Shown: positions 8,480 to 17,612 of the stretch, piece by piece
How the letters are laid out: each line of letters opens with the position of its first letter
Numbering within the stretch: the stretch's first letter is position 1
Assembly (NCBI RefSeq): GCF_003947455.1
Contig: NZ_QHJH01000012.1
Coordinates: 24,640 to 88,639, forward strand
Length of the DNA stretch: 64,000 nucleotides
Reading direction: 5' to 3'
Source: Streptomyces sp. WAC 04229
GTDB taxonomy: Bacteria > Actinomycetota > Actinomycetes > Streptomycetales > Streptomycetaceae
Position numbers and translations under genes: made by a program
The notes under the pieces: generated by a model
Database searches by the model: none
The model's input: the letters and a program-made list of their open reading frames with translations, nothing else
Told to the model about the DNA's origin: nothing

Positions 8480-9871
8480 ATGAGCAAAGCCGAACAGCCG
8501 TCCCGCAGAGCCGTCCTGGCCGCGGCAGTCGCCGCGGCCGCCGTGGCCGGTGGCGCGGTCCCGGCCGCCGCCGAGGCCGCCGCGTCCGGCGCGGGCACCG
8601 GCGATGGCGACGGGGACACCGGCCGCGCCCCCGCCCGCCGGGTCGACTACCGCGCCTGGACGACCTACAGCGACTGGCGGCGCGGTACCACCCGGGGAGC
8701 CCGGGTCACGGCGGGTTCCCGGCCCGGCGTGACGATCGGCACCCCGGCCGGCACCACCGACTACACCGACCCGCACACCGGCACCACCGCCGCGTGGGAG
8801 TACGCCACGTGGACCTCGCCCGTCCACCGGCTCACCGTGCCCTCGACGGAGGCCATCGCCTCCTGGAACGCGCACACCCCGAGCGGCACCTGGATCCAGG
8901 TCGAGCTGCGGGGCACCTACTCCGACGGCACGGACACACCCTGGTACGTGATGGGCCGCTGGACGGCGGGCGACGGTGAGCAGGACATCCGCCGCACCTC
9001 GGTCGACGACCAGGGCGACGGCAGGAGCAGTGTCTGGACGGACACCTTCGCGGTCGACGACGCGGCCTCCGGCCTCCGCCTGGCCTCCTACCGGCTCCGG
9101 CTCACCCTGTACCGCCGCCCCGGCACCCGGAGCGCGCCCACCGTCTGGCGGCTCGGGGCGATGGGCTCCGACGTCCCCGACCGCTTCACCGTCCCGGCCT
9201 CCGCGCCCGGCCTCGCCCGGGAACTGCGCGTCCCGCGCTACTCGCAGGAGATCCACAAGGGCCAGTACCCCGAGTACGACAACGGCGGCGAGGCCTGGTG
9301 CAGCCCCACCTCCTCGCAGATGATCATCGAGTACTGGGGCGGCAGGCTCACCGAGGACCAGCTCTCCTGGGTGGACCCCTCCTATGCCGACCCGCAGGTC
9401 TGCCACGCGGCCCGGTACACGTACGACACCCAGTACTCCGGCTGCGGCAACTGGCCGTTCAACGCGGCCTACGCGGCCACCTTCAAGGGCCTCCAGGGCG
9501 TGGTGACCCGCCTCGGCTCCCTCACCGACCTGGAGACGCTGATCGCGGCCGGCATCCCGGCCATAACGTCCCAGTCGTTCCTGGCGAAGGAGCTGACCGG
9601 GGCGGGGTACGGCACCTCGGGCCACCTGATGACCGTGATCGGCTTCACCGCCGACGGGGACGTGATCGCCAACGACCCCGCCTCAGACGACAACGAGGCG
9701 GTGCGGCGCGTCTACAAGCGGCGCGAGTGGGAGAACATCTGGCTGCGGACCAAGCGGTACAACGCCGACGGCAAGGTCGTCTCCGGCTCCGGCGGCGTCT
9801 GCTACCTGTACTTCCCGGCCCACCCGAGCGCGCGCCAGCGCAGGGCGCTCGCGGCGGTGGGCGTGCGCTGA
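8480..9871 (+). CDS. Tat-exported C39-like (papain-fold) peptidase family protein
   Basis: A 463-aa protein with a twin-arginine signal peptide: SRRAVLAAA at residues 9-17, then a long alanine-rich segment to about residue 40. The C-terminal half is a Peptidase_C39_2-type domain. The likely catalytic Cys is in GGEAWCSPTS (near residue 273), His in GHLMTVIGF (near 381) and Asp in ANDPAS. The N-terminal half (about 50-240) is beta-rich and unassigned. It probably acts outside the cell as a cysteine protease or amidase of unknown substrate. A strong terminator follows. Confidence 0.83.
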   Translation: MSKAEQPSRRAVLAAAVAAAAVAGGAVPAAAEAAASGAGTGDGDGDTGRAPARRVDYRAWTTYSDWRRGTTRGARVTAGSRPGVTIGTPAGTTDYTDPHTGTTAAWEYATWTSPVHRLTVPSTEAIASWNAHTPSGTWIQVELRGTYSDGTDTPWYVMGRWTAGDGEQDIRRTSVDDQGDGRSSVWTDTFAVDDAASGLRLASYRLRLTLYRRPGTRSAPTVWRLGAMGSDVPDRFTVPASAPGLARELRVPRYSQEIHKGQYPEYDNGGEAWCSPTSSQMIIEYWGGRLTEDQLSWVDPSYADPQVCHAARYTYDTQYSGCGNWPFNAAYAATFKGLQGVVTRLGSLTDLETLIAAGIPAITSQSFLAKELTGAGYGTSGHLMTVIGFTADGDVIANDPASDDNEAVRRVYKRREWENIWLRTKRYNADGKVVSGSGGVCYLYFPAHPSARQRRALAAVGVR

Positions 9872-9878
9872 CGCCGCT

Positions 9879-9914
9879 CGAAGGCCCCGGCGCCGTCCGC
9901 CGCCGGGGCCTTCG
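9879..9914 (+). terminator. Hairpin terminator after the C39-like peptidase gene
   Basis: A perfect 14-bp stem (CGAAGGCCCCGGCG at 9879-9892, complement at 9901-9914) with an 8-nt loop, starting 8 bp after the stop codon. Confidence 0.8.
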
Positions 9915-10011
9915 CTGTGACCAAGGTCTCCGGTGCAAAAGCCGCCGCCGGTGGCAAGGTGGACAGGAGCGCGGGGGGAGTCCACCGAACGTCCGAGAGC
10001 AGTGAGAAGCC

Positions 10012-10152
10012 ATGACCGCACACACCGCCACCGCCGCCCGTGTCCGTACCGGCGGCCCCAAGGACGACGGTCCGGAGATCCTCGAGCACGTCATGGGCTG
10101 GACCCTCGTCGTGGTGGTCGCGATGCTCGTGGTCCAACTGGGGCTGCTGTGA
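10012..10152 (+). CDS. Small single-pass membrane protein (46 aa)
   Basis: An ATG at 10012 opens a 46-codon frame ending in TGA at 10152. The product begins MTAHTATAARVRTGGPKDDG and ends in one hydrophobic helix (about residues 29-46; WTLVVVVAMLVVQLGLL). Upstream AGTGAGAAG is a moderate ribosome site. It stands alone after a terminator, 82 bp before a TetR regulator gene. The amphiphilic head plus a single helix with clean ends argues for a real gene, as similar short membrane proteins are common in Streptomyces. No function can be assigned. Confidence 0.65.
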   Translation: MTAHTATAARVRTGGPKDDGPEILEHVMGWTLVVVVAMLVVQLGLL

Positions 10153-10234
10153 CGTGACCGCCGTGTGACCTGCCCCACGAACCGACCTGCCATACTGCGG
10201 ATGTCCCGCCGCCCGTAGGAGACCAGGGTCGAAA

Positions 10235-10894
10235 TTGAATATCAGTCAACAGCGTGCCGACGCCCGTCCCCGGGCGCGCGGCACCGAGCGGTCGCTGGCA
10301 CGTCGCGCCGAACTCATCGCCATCGGGCGGAGGTTGTTCGCGGACACGTCCTACGACGCGCTCTCGATGGACGACATCGCCCGCCAGGCGCATGTCGCCA
10401 AAGGGCTGATCTACTACTACTTCCAGTCCAAGCGGGGCTACTACCTGGCGATCATCCAGGACTCCGTCGCCGGCCTGGTCACCACCGCCGCCCGGGGCAC
10501 CGAACTGCCGCAGGTGGACCGCGTGCAGCGCACCATCGACGGCTACCTGCGCTACGCCGAGCACAACCAGGCCGCCTACCGGACCATCGTCAGCGGCGGG
10601 GTCGGCTTCGACACCGAGGTGCACGCCATCCGGGACGGGGTGCGCGAGGCCATCGTCGCCACCATCGCGGAGGGGGCCTACGGCCGCTCCGACATCGGGC
10701 CGCTGGCCCGCATGGGCCTGCTCGCCTGGGTGTGCAGCGTCGAGGGCGCCACCCTCGACTGGATCGGCCGGCCCGGACTGCCCCGCGAGACCATGCGCGA
10801 ACTGCTGGTCAAGTCGCTCGGCGGCACCCTGCGCGCCATCGAGGAGCTGGACCCCGCCTGTCCGGCGCCGGAACCCGCCCGCCGCGACACCTGA
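10235..10894 (+). CDS. TetR-family transcriptional regulator
   Basis: A 219-aa protein with a typical TetR N-terminal helix-turn-helix: AELIAIGRRLFA, then YDALSMDDIARQAHVAKGLI and YYYFQSKRGYY (about residues 28-75). A divergent ligand-binding domain follows. The ligand is unknown. The annotated start is TTG at 10235, with GTAGGAG about 14 bp upstream. It may control itself and the adjacent small membrane protein gene. A bidirectional hairpin follows. Confidence 0.88.
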   Translation: MNISQQRADARPRARGTERSLARRAELIAIGRRLFADTSYDALSMDDIARQAHVAKGLIYYYFQSKRGYYLAIIQDSVAGLVTTAARGTELPQVDRVQRTIDGYLRYAEHNQAAYRTIVSGGVGFDTEVHAIRDGVREAIVATIAEGAYGRSDIGPLARMGLLAWVCSVEGATLDWIGRPGLPRETMRELLVKSLGGTLRAIEELDPACPAPEPARRDT

Positions 10895-10898
10895 CGAA

Positions 10899-10928
10899 GG
10901 GGCGGAGGCCCGAGCCGGCCTCCGCCCC
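10899..10928. terminator. Bidirectional hairpin between tetR-type and chitinase genes
   Basis: A 12-bp perfect stem (GGGGCGGAGGCC at 10899-10910, complement at 10917-10928) with a 6-nt loop. It lies between two convergent genes and can serve both. Confidence 0.72.
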
Positions 10929-10949
10929 CGCCCCCGTGCGCCGGGTGGT

Positions 10950-12200
<1,251 letters not shown>

Positions 12201-12280
12201 CGGGTGTCTCCTCGTGGGGGGAAGAGGGAAACGCGCGCCGATTGGCATGAACGCGGTAACGCGTTCGGGCCGTCACCGTA

Positions 12281-12296
12281 GAAGGACTAGACCAGT
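12281..12296 (-). promoter_or_regulatory. Putative DasR (dre) site, distal half-match
   Basis: Read on the minus strand it begins ACTGGTCTAG, a full half of the dre consensus A(G/C)TGGTCTAGACCA(G/C)T. The whole 16-mer agrees at 12 of 16 positions. It lies about 80-95 bp upstream of the chitinase start codon. Confidence 0.6.
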
Positions 12297-12302
12297 GGGG
12301 TC

Positions 12303-12318
12303 AATGGTGCGGACCATT
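12303..12318 (-). promoter_or_regulatory. Putative DasR (dre) site, palindromic
   Basis: AATGGTGCGGACCATT is a near-perfect inverted repeat (one mismatch between arms). It keeps the TGGT...GACCA core of the dre consensus and agrees at 11 of 16 positions. It lies 22 bp from the other candidate box, about one helical turn doubled. Confidence 0.5.
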
Positions 12319-12558
12319 TTCCGTCCGGAGCGTCGAATTCCGGCCCTTCGCGGCGGGCCGGGCCCTTTCTTGAAGTAAGCGGTCGTTAACTGGTGACTCC
12401 ATGCGTCCAATCGGGCATACTCACAGCGCACAGCCGCTGGTCAGCCGCTTCCGCGACCCGGGAGTGCGAGCATCGGCCAGGCCCGAACGACCCGGCGGAC
12501 CCGCCTCCACCCAAGGCGCGCACCCGCCGTTGCGCCCGACAGGGAGGAGAGCGTCGCC

Positions 12559-13731
12559 ATGCCCGACCGCGCCCCGCAGCCGGTGGACCGGCAACTGCCC
12601 ACGGACGAGGCACGGGATCTGATCTCACTCGTCCGCGACATCGCGCAGCGTGAGATCGCCCCGAGTGCGGCCGAGGAGGAGGACGCCGGACGCTTCCCGC
12701 GCGAGGTCTTCGCCCTGCTCTCCGACTCCGGCCTGCTCGGCCTGCCCTACGACGCCCAGTCCGGCGGTGGCGAGCAGCCCTACGAGGTGTACCTCCAGGT
12801 CCTGGAGGAGTTCGCCGCGGCCCGCCTCACCGTCGGCCTCGGCGTCAGCGTGCACACCCTCGCCTGCTACGCGCTGGCCGCCTACGGCACCAAGGAGCAG
12901 CAGGCCGACCACCTGCCCGCGATGCTCGGCGGCGGCCTGGTGGGCGCCTACTGCCTCTCCGAGCCCGCCTCCGGCTCCGACGCCGCCTCGCTGCGCACCA
13001 AGGCCGTGCGCGAGGGCGACGGCTGGGTGATCGACGGCACCAAGGCCTGGATCACCCACGGCGGCATCGCGGACTTCTACACCGTCATGGCGCGCACCGG
13101 CGAGGACGGGCCGCGCGGCATCACGGCCTTCCTGGTGCCCGGCGACGCCGAGGGCCTGAGCGCGGCGGTGCCGGAGAAGAAGATGGGGCTCAAGGGCTCA
13201 CCCACCGCGCAGATCCATCTCGACGGCGTACGCGTCTCCGACGACCGCCGGCTCGGTGACGAGGGGCAGGGCTTCGCGATCGCGCTGTCCGCGCTCGACT
13301 CGGGGCGGCTCGGCATCGCCGCCTGCGCCGTCGGCGTGGCCCAGGCGGCGCTGGACGAGGCGGTGTCCTACGCGGCCGAGCGGCGCCAGTTCGGCAAGCC
13401 GATCTCCGACTTCCAGGGGCTGCGCTTCATGCTGGCCGACATGGCGACCCGGATCGAGGCGGGGCGTGCGCTGTACCTGACGGCGGCGCGACTGCGCGAC
13501 GCCGGACGCCCGTTCGCCAAGCAGGCGGCCATGGCCAAGCTGTACTGCACCGACGCGGCGATGCAGGTGACCACCGACGCCGTGCAGGTCCTCGGCGGGT
13601 ACGGCTACACCGCGGACTTCCCGGCCGAGCGGTACATGCGCGAGGCGAAGGTGCTCCAGATCGTCGAGGGCACCAACCAGATCCAGCGCATGGTCATCGC
13701 CCGTCACCTCGCGGGTCCCGAGGGACGCTGA
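12559..13731 (+). CDS. Acyl-CoA dehydrogenase
   Basis: A 390-aa flavoprotein of the acyl-CoA dehydrogenase family, which oxidises acyl-CoA to 2-enoyl-CoA and passes electrons to ETF. Visible are YCLSEPASGSDAASL (FAD/substrate region), the WITHGG loop, RRQFGKPISDFQ, VQVLGGYGYTADFP and the catalytic-base region VLQIVEGTNQIQRM near the C-terminus. The substrate chain is unknown. The ATG is preceded by GGGAGGAGAG. It stands alone; the opposite-strand hypothetical overlaps its last codons. Confidence 0.93.
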   Translation: MPDRAPQPVDRQLPTDEARDLISLVRDIAQREIAPSAAEEEDAGRFPREVFALLSDSGLLGLPYDAQSGGGEQPYEVYLQVLEEFAAARLTVGLGVSVHTLACYALAAYGTKEQQADHLPAMLGGGLVGAYCLSEPASGSDAASLRTKAVREGDGWVIDGTKAWITHGGIADFYTVMARTGEDGPRGITAFLVPGDAEGLSAAVPEKKMGLKGSPTAQIHLDGVRVSDDRRLGDEGQGFAIALSALDSGRLGIAACAVGVAQAALDEAVSYAAERRQFGKPISDFQGLRFMLADMATRIEAGRALYLTAARLRDAGRPFAKQAAMAKLYCTDAAMQVTTDAVQVLGGYGYTADFPAERYMREAKVLQIVEGTNQIQRMVIARHLAGPEGR

Positions 13732-14047
13732 AGTCACCGGTGACGGTGAAGCCGCCGGCGACGGTGAAGCCACCGGTGACGGTGAAGCCACCGGTGGCGA
13801 GGGCGTCGCCGGTGGTCAGGGCGTCGGCGCCGGTGAAGAAGTCGCCCAGTCCGCGCGGGGGCTCCGCGAGCCTGATCCACTCCGGGTCGTGCCGCCCGGG
13901 CAGGGTGCGGCCGCCGTCCGCCCAGGTCCGCATCAGCTCGCGGTAGATGGGCGGGTCCGGGATCTGCGGGGCCGGCGGAACCGGTCCGGCGGGCACCGGG
14001 ACGAACACGCGGCGCCGACTCCCGGTCGCCGAGTACGTGTGGGTCAT
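13694..14047 (-). CDS. Hypothetical protein with C-terminal 6-residue repeats
   Basis: A 117-aa reading frame with a proline-rich start (FVPVPAGPVPPAPQIPDPPI), then a helical stretch RELMRTWADGGRTLPGRHDPEW. Its end is built from Gly-Gly-Phe-Thr-Val-Thr units encoded by 18-bp tandem repeats (13737-13790). The first 70 residues look like a real protein; the repeated tail may be a recent expansion. No good ribosome site precedes the ATG at 14047. The last 38 bp overlap the acyl-CoA dehydrogenase gene. Function unknown. Confidence 0.5.
   Translation of the reverse strand: MTHTYSATGSRRRVFVPVPAGPVPPAPQIPDPPIYRELMRTWADGGRTLPGRHDPEWIRLAEPPRGLGDFFTGADALTTGDALATGGFTVTGGFTVAGGFTVTGDFSVPRDPRGDGR
13737..13800. 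repeat. 18-bp tandem repeat, 3.5 copies
   Basis: Units CCGGTGACGGTGAAGCCG, CCGGCGACGGTGAAGCCA and CCGGTGACGGTGAAGCCA (13737-13790) are followed by a partial fourth. Units differ at one or two positions. The period is a multiple of three, so copy changes keep the minus-strand frame and only change the number of hexapeptides. Confidence 0.9.
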
Positions 14048-14227
14048 ACCCGGGCAACGCGGCGAAGTGGGGACAGGTCACCGGCGGACGCAATCGAGCG
14101 TGAGTTCGCCGGTGTCCGCCGCCGTCACGCGGTTGCCGTCGCGACCTGACGTGTCGTCGGCTCATCGACGCCCACCCACGCCGCGGCGTCCTGCGAGCCG
14201 TGGCGCGGGTGGGGTGACCGCATCGGG

Positions 14228-14252
14228 CGGCGTCCCCCGGACGGGGGCGCCG
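14228..14252 (-). terminator. Hairpin terminator after the 14259-14696 gene
   Basis: A 10-bp stem (14228-14237 with 14243-14252) with one G-U pair and a 5-nt loop, 7 bp beyond the stop codon of the minus-strand gene. Confidence 0.6.
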
Positions 14253-14258
14253 GGTGCC

Positions 14259-14696
14259 TCAGGCCGCTTCGCTCCGCATCGTCGGCACCCGCATCGGGCG
14301 CGAGCCCGGGCCGCCGACGTGGGAGAAGGGCTGGGTCCGCCAGTCGAGGCCCCGGGGGAGCGTCAACAGCAGGGCGGTGTCCTGCTCGTGGGGCCGGAAC
14401 GACTCGTCCGCGGGGCGGGCCTCGGTTGCCCTGCGGCCGGTGCCGGCGCAGACCGTGAGCCCGAACGGGTTCCACGGGGAGGCGCAGAGCGCATGCTCGG
14501 GCAGCTCCCGCTCGTCGGCCAGCAGTGCGATGGGCTGCGCGCAGTCCGGGCAGATCACCCGGTACATCTCGAAGGTGTCGTAGGCGTCGAGGTCCTCGTC
14601 GTCGAAGGCGTCGGGTTCGACGCCCTCCGATACGGGCTCGACGACCGGCTGCTGCCGCTTGGGCGCGGTACGACCAGGGCGCTTAAGACTCTGCAT
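14259..14696 (-). CDS. Hypothetical protein with CPDC motif
   Basis: A 145-aa protein. A basic start (MQSLKRPGRTAPKRQQP) is followed by an acidic patch (DDEDLDAYDTFE), then YRVICPDCAQPIALLADE with two cysteines in CxxC spacing, and further cysteines at CASPWNPFG and CAGTG. A metal-binding ribbon is possible but not shown. GGGGAG 6 bp before the ATG supports the start. It has no recognised family or operon partner. Confidence 0.72.
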   Translation of the reverse strand: MQSLKRPGRTAPKRQQPVVEPVSEGVEPDAFDDEDLDAYDTFEMYRVICPDCAQPIALLADERELPEHALCASPWNPFGLTVCAGTGRRATEARPADESFRPHEQDTALLLTLPRGLDWRTQPFSHVGGPGSRPMRVPTMRSEAA

Positions 14697-14964
14697 GGGA
14701 TTCTCCCCCTCGGGCTGGGCCGTGACGGCACTGCGGCCTCGACCACAGCAAGCACTTCCCGTCCACTTCGCGGGGTAATCACGCGAACATCACGGAGAAC
14801 GTTCGAGCGGTGTGGTCTTCGTCACATGCCCGGCGCAGGTGCCCCGTCCGGCGGATTTGTCCCCGCCCCGAACGCGGCCGACGCCCCGTCACATCACGAA
14901 CCGGACATGCCCCCGGGCCGCTCAGGTATCCGAGGAGATCAACCGCACTGTAGGTTCTTGCGCC

Positions 14965-15405
14965 ATGGAGGAGCTGGACCGACAGATCGTGCAGCTGCTC
15001 GTCAAGGACGGGCGGATGAGCTACACCGACCTGGGCAAGGCCACGGGCCTGTCCACGTCGGCCGTGCACCAGCGGGTGCGGCGGCTGGAACAGCGCGGCG
15101 TCATCCGCGGGTACGCCGCGGTCGTCGACCCCGAAGCCGTCGGGCTGCCGATGACCGCCTTCATCTCGGTGAAACCCTTCGACCCCAGCGCCCCCGACGA
15201 CATCGCGGACCGCCTGGCCGGCGTCCCCGAGATCGAGGCCTGCCACAGCGTCGCGGGCGACGAGAACTACATCCTCAAGGTCCGCGTCTCCACACCGCAC
15301 CAACTGGAGGAGCTGCTAGCCCGGGTGCGCTCCCTGGCCGGCGTCTCGACCCGGACCACCGTGGTGCTCTCCACACCGTACGAGGCCCGCCCGCCACGCG
15401 TCTGA
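14965..15405 (+). CDS. Lrp/AsnC-family transcriptional regulator
   Basis: A 146-aa protein. The N-terminal winged helix-turn-helix starts at residue 1 (LDRQIVQLLVKDGRMSYTDL, then GLSTSAVHQRVRRLEQRG) and a RAM ligand-binding domain follows (AFISVKPF, ACHSVAGDENYILKVRV). It probably binds an amino acid and forms octameric assemblies. A -10-like TAGGTT at 14951-14956 lies 8 bp before the ATG and no ribosome site is visible, so the message may be leaderless. The downstream amidohydrolase gene begins 76 bp later. Confidence 0.9.
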   Translation: MEELDRQIVQLLVKDGRMSYTDLGKATGLSTSAVHQRVRRLEQRGVIRGYAAVVDPEAVGLPMTAFISVKPFDPSAPDDIADRLAGVPEIEACHSVAGDENYILKVRVSTPHQLEELLARVRSLAGVSTRTTVVLSTPYEARPPRV

Positions 15406-15481
15406 CTCCGGGCCGCCCCGGCTCGCCCGCGTGGCCGCCCCGGCTGCCGGGCGGCCCCCGTCAGGGGCGAGACTGGTGTCC

Positions 15482-17086
15482 ATGAGTGAGACCACCACCC
15501 CGTCCTCGACCGTCCTGCTGCGCCGCGGCGAGGTCCACAGTCCCGCCGACCCCTTCGCCACGGCCATGGTCGTCGAGCGCGGCCAGGTCGCCTGGGTCGG
15601 CTCCGAGGGCGCCGCGGACGCCTTCGCGGACGGCGTGGACGAGGTGGTCGACCTGGACGGCGCCCTCGTCACCCCGGCGTTCACCGACGCACATGTGCAC
15701 ACCACCGCGACGGGTCTCGCCCTCACCGGTCTCGACCTCTCCGGTGCCCCCACCCGGGAGGCCGCCCTCACCCTCGTACGCGACTTCGCCGCCGCCCGCC
15801 CGGACGACCGTGTGCTCCTCGGACACGGCTGGGACGCCGCCCGCTGGCCCGACGGCGTACCGCCGACCCGCGCCGAACTGGACCGGGCCACCGGCGGCCG
15901 GCCCCTCTACCTCAGCCGTATCGACGTCCACTCGGCCGTCGTCACCACCGCCCTGCTCGATCTGACGCCCGGCCGGGTCGCCCGCGTGGACGGACCGCTC
16001 ACCGGTGACGACCACCACGCCGTACGCGCCGCCGCGCTCGGCGCGGTCACTCCGGCCCAGCGCGCCGCGGCCCAGCGCGCCGCCCTCGCGCACGCCGCCT
16101 CCCTCGGCATCGGAACCGTTCACGAATGCGCAGGCCCGGAGATCTCCTCCGAGGACGACTTCACCGGCCTGCTGCGCCTGACGGCCGAGGAGGCGGGCCC
16201 GCGGGTCATCGGCTACTGGGCCGAACAGGACGTCGACAGGGCGCGCGAGCTGGGCGCGGTCGGGGCGGCCGGGGACCTCTTCGTCGACGGCTCCCTCGGC
16301 TCGCACACCGCGTGCCTGCACCAGCCGTACGCCGACGCCGCCCACACCGGCACCGCCCACCTGGACGCCGCCGCGGTCGCCGCGCACGTCGTCGCCTGCA
16401 CCGAGGCCGGCCTCCAGGCGGGCTTCCACGCCATCGGCGACGCCGCCGTGGCCACCGTGGTGGAAGGGGTCCGCGCCGCCGCCGACAAGGTCGGCCTCGC
16501 CCGCCTGCGCGCCGCCCGCCACCGCGTCGAGCACGCCGAGATGCTCACCCCCGAGACCGTCGCTGCCTTCGCCGAACTGGGCCTCACCGCCTCCGTCCAG
16601 CCCGCCTTCGACGCCCTCTGGGGCGGCGAGGACGGCATGTACGCCCGGCGGCTGGGGGCGGAGCGGGCCCGTACGCTCAACCCGTTCGCGGCCCTGCTGC
16701 GCGCCGGGGTCCCGCTCGCCTTCGGCTCCGACAGCCCGGTCACCCCTCTCGATCCGTGGGGCACCGTCCGGGCCGCCGCCTTCCACCACACGCCGGAACA
16801 CCGGGTCTCCGTGCGCGCGGCGTTCACGGCGCACACGCGAGGCGGCTGGCGGGCGGTCGGGCGCGACGACGCGGGAGTGCTGGTGCCGGGCGTGCCCGCC
16901 GACTACGCCGTGTGGCGCACCGGCGAACTCGTGGTCCAGGCCCCGGACGACCGGGTGGCCCGCTGGTCCACCGACCCGCGCTCCGGCACTCCGGGCCTGC
17001 CGGATCTGACCCCGGGCCGGGACCTGCCGGTCTGCCTGCGCACCGTCGTGGGCGGCCGCACCGTGTTCGTGCGGCCGGGCGAGTGA
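15482..17086 (+). CDS. Amidohydrolase family protein (YtcJ-like)
   Basis: A 534-aa metal-dependent hydrolase of the amidohydrolase_3/YtcJ group. Visible metal and active-site motifs: DAHVHTT (HxH), VDGSLGSHTA, HAIGDAAV, RHRVEHAEM and GSDSPVTPLDPW near the C-terminal end of the barrel. The substrate is unknown. The ATG at 15482 is preferred; an in-frame GTG lies two codons earlier. It follows the Lrp/AsnC regulator gene and may be its target. Confidence 0.88.
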   Translation: MSETTTPSSTVLLRRGEVHSPADPFATAMVVERGQVAWVGSEGAADAFADGVDEVVDLDGALVTPAFTDAHVHTTATGLALTGLDLSGAPTREAALTLVRDFAAARPDDRVLLGHGWDAARWPDGVPPTRAELDRATGGRPLYLSRIDVHSAVVTTALLDLTPGRVARVDGPLTGDDHHAVRAAALGAVTPAQRAAAQRAALAHAASLGIGTVHECAGPEISSEDDFTGLLRLTAEEAGPRVIGYWAEQDVDRARELGAVGAAGDLFVDGSLGSHTACLHQPYADAAHTGTAHLDAAAVAAHVVACTEAGLQAGFHAIGDAAVATVVEGVRAAADKVGLARLRAARHRVEHAEMLTPETVAAFAELGLTASVQPAFDALWGGEDGMYARRLGAERARTLNPFAALLRAGVPLAFGSDSPVTPLDPWGTVRAAAFHHTPEHRVSVRAAFTAHTRGGWRAVGRDDAGVLVPGVPADYAVWRTGELVVQAPDDRVARWSTDPRSGTPGLPDLTPGRDLPVCLRTVVGGRTVFVRPGE

Positions 17087-17612
17087 TTGCGACGGCCGAC
17101 AGGGCGATGATCTTCGGGCGCGTCCGGCGTGTGTGTCCTCCGCGCTGACCTGGGCTTTGACGCAAAAGGCGCAGGTGGAACGACTGTTGACAGGCGACGG
17201 CGGGGGGCCGGTAGGTTCGGCCGGGTCCACCACCGGACGCCCGACCGGGGAATCTTCCGCGCACCGTCGCGGCGCCGCTGAGTCAGGGACGGTGTGCCGA
17301 ACCGGTGCACCGCCACTGGCAGCCAGGCTCAGCGCTCGCGCCACGACGAGGGATCGTTCCGGCCGGTCGGGAGGTGCGACCCCGGGTGGGGCCCGGGAGC
17401 TCAGTAGACAACGGCTTTCGGTCGACCCGCAGCCAGCGGGCCCCAGGTCGGCCCGAAGGGCGCCGGGCCCCCATCCGCCGCGCAAACGGTCCGAAACGGC
17501 CATCCCTACCCCGGTCTTGGGAAAGCGACACCACCGTACGTACGTCCTGTCACGTCAGCGCAGGCGGCGGCGATTAAGGTGGTGCTCTGGGTACGGACAC
17601 GAAGGGGCAGTG
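17087..17612 (+). promoter_or_regulatory. 526-bp upstream region of ppm1 with promoter candidate
   Basis: No gene is supported here. A SigHrdB-like promoter is visible: TTGACA at 17187-17192 and TAGGTT at 17212-17217, spacer 19 bp. If used, the ppm1 transcript would carry a leader of almost 400 nt. A second -10-like TAAGGT lies at 17575-17580, close to the ppm1 start, without a clear -35. Confidence 0.5.

Larger units (their letters stand above)
12201..12558. other. Divergent intergenic region, chitinase / acyl-CoA dehydrogenase
   Basis: This 358-bp region holds the chitinase promoter with two DasR-like boxes (12281-12318) and the promoter of the acyl-CoA dehydrogenase gene. The ribosome site of the latter (GGGAGGAGAG) is visible just before 12559. 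No further gene is supported; the overlapping frames are compositional. Confidence 0.6.

Noticed and set aside
13737..13800. Short repeats as a CRISPR array
   Set aside because: Units are 18 bp and directly adjacent without spacers, inside a reading frame, and no cas genes are present.
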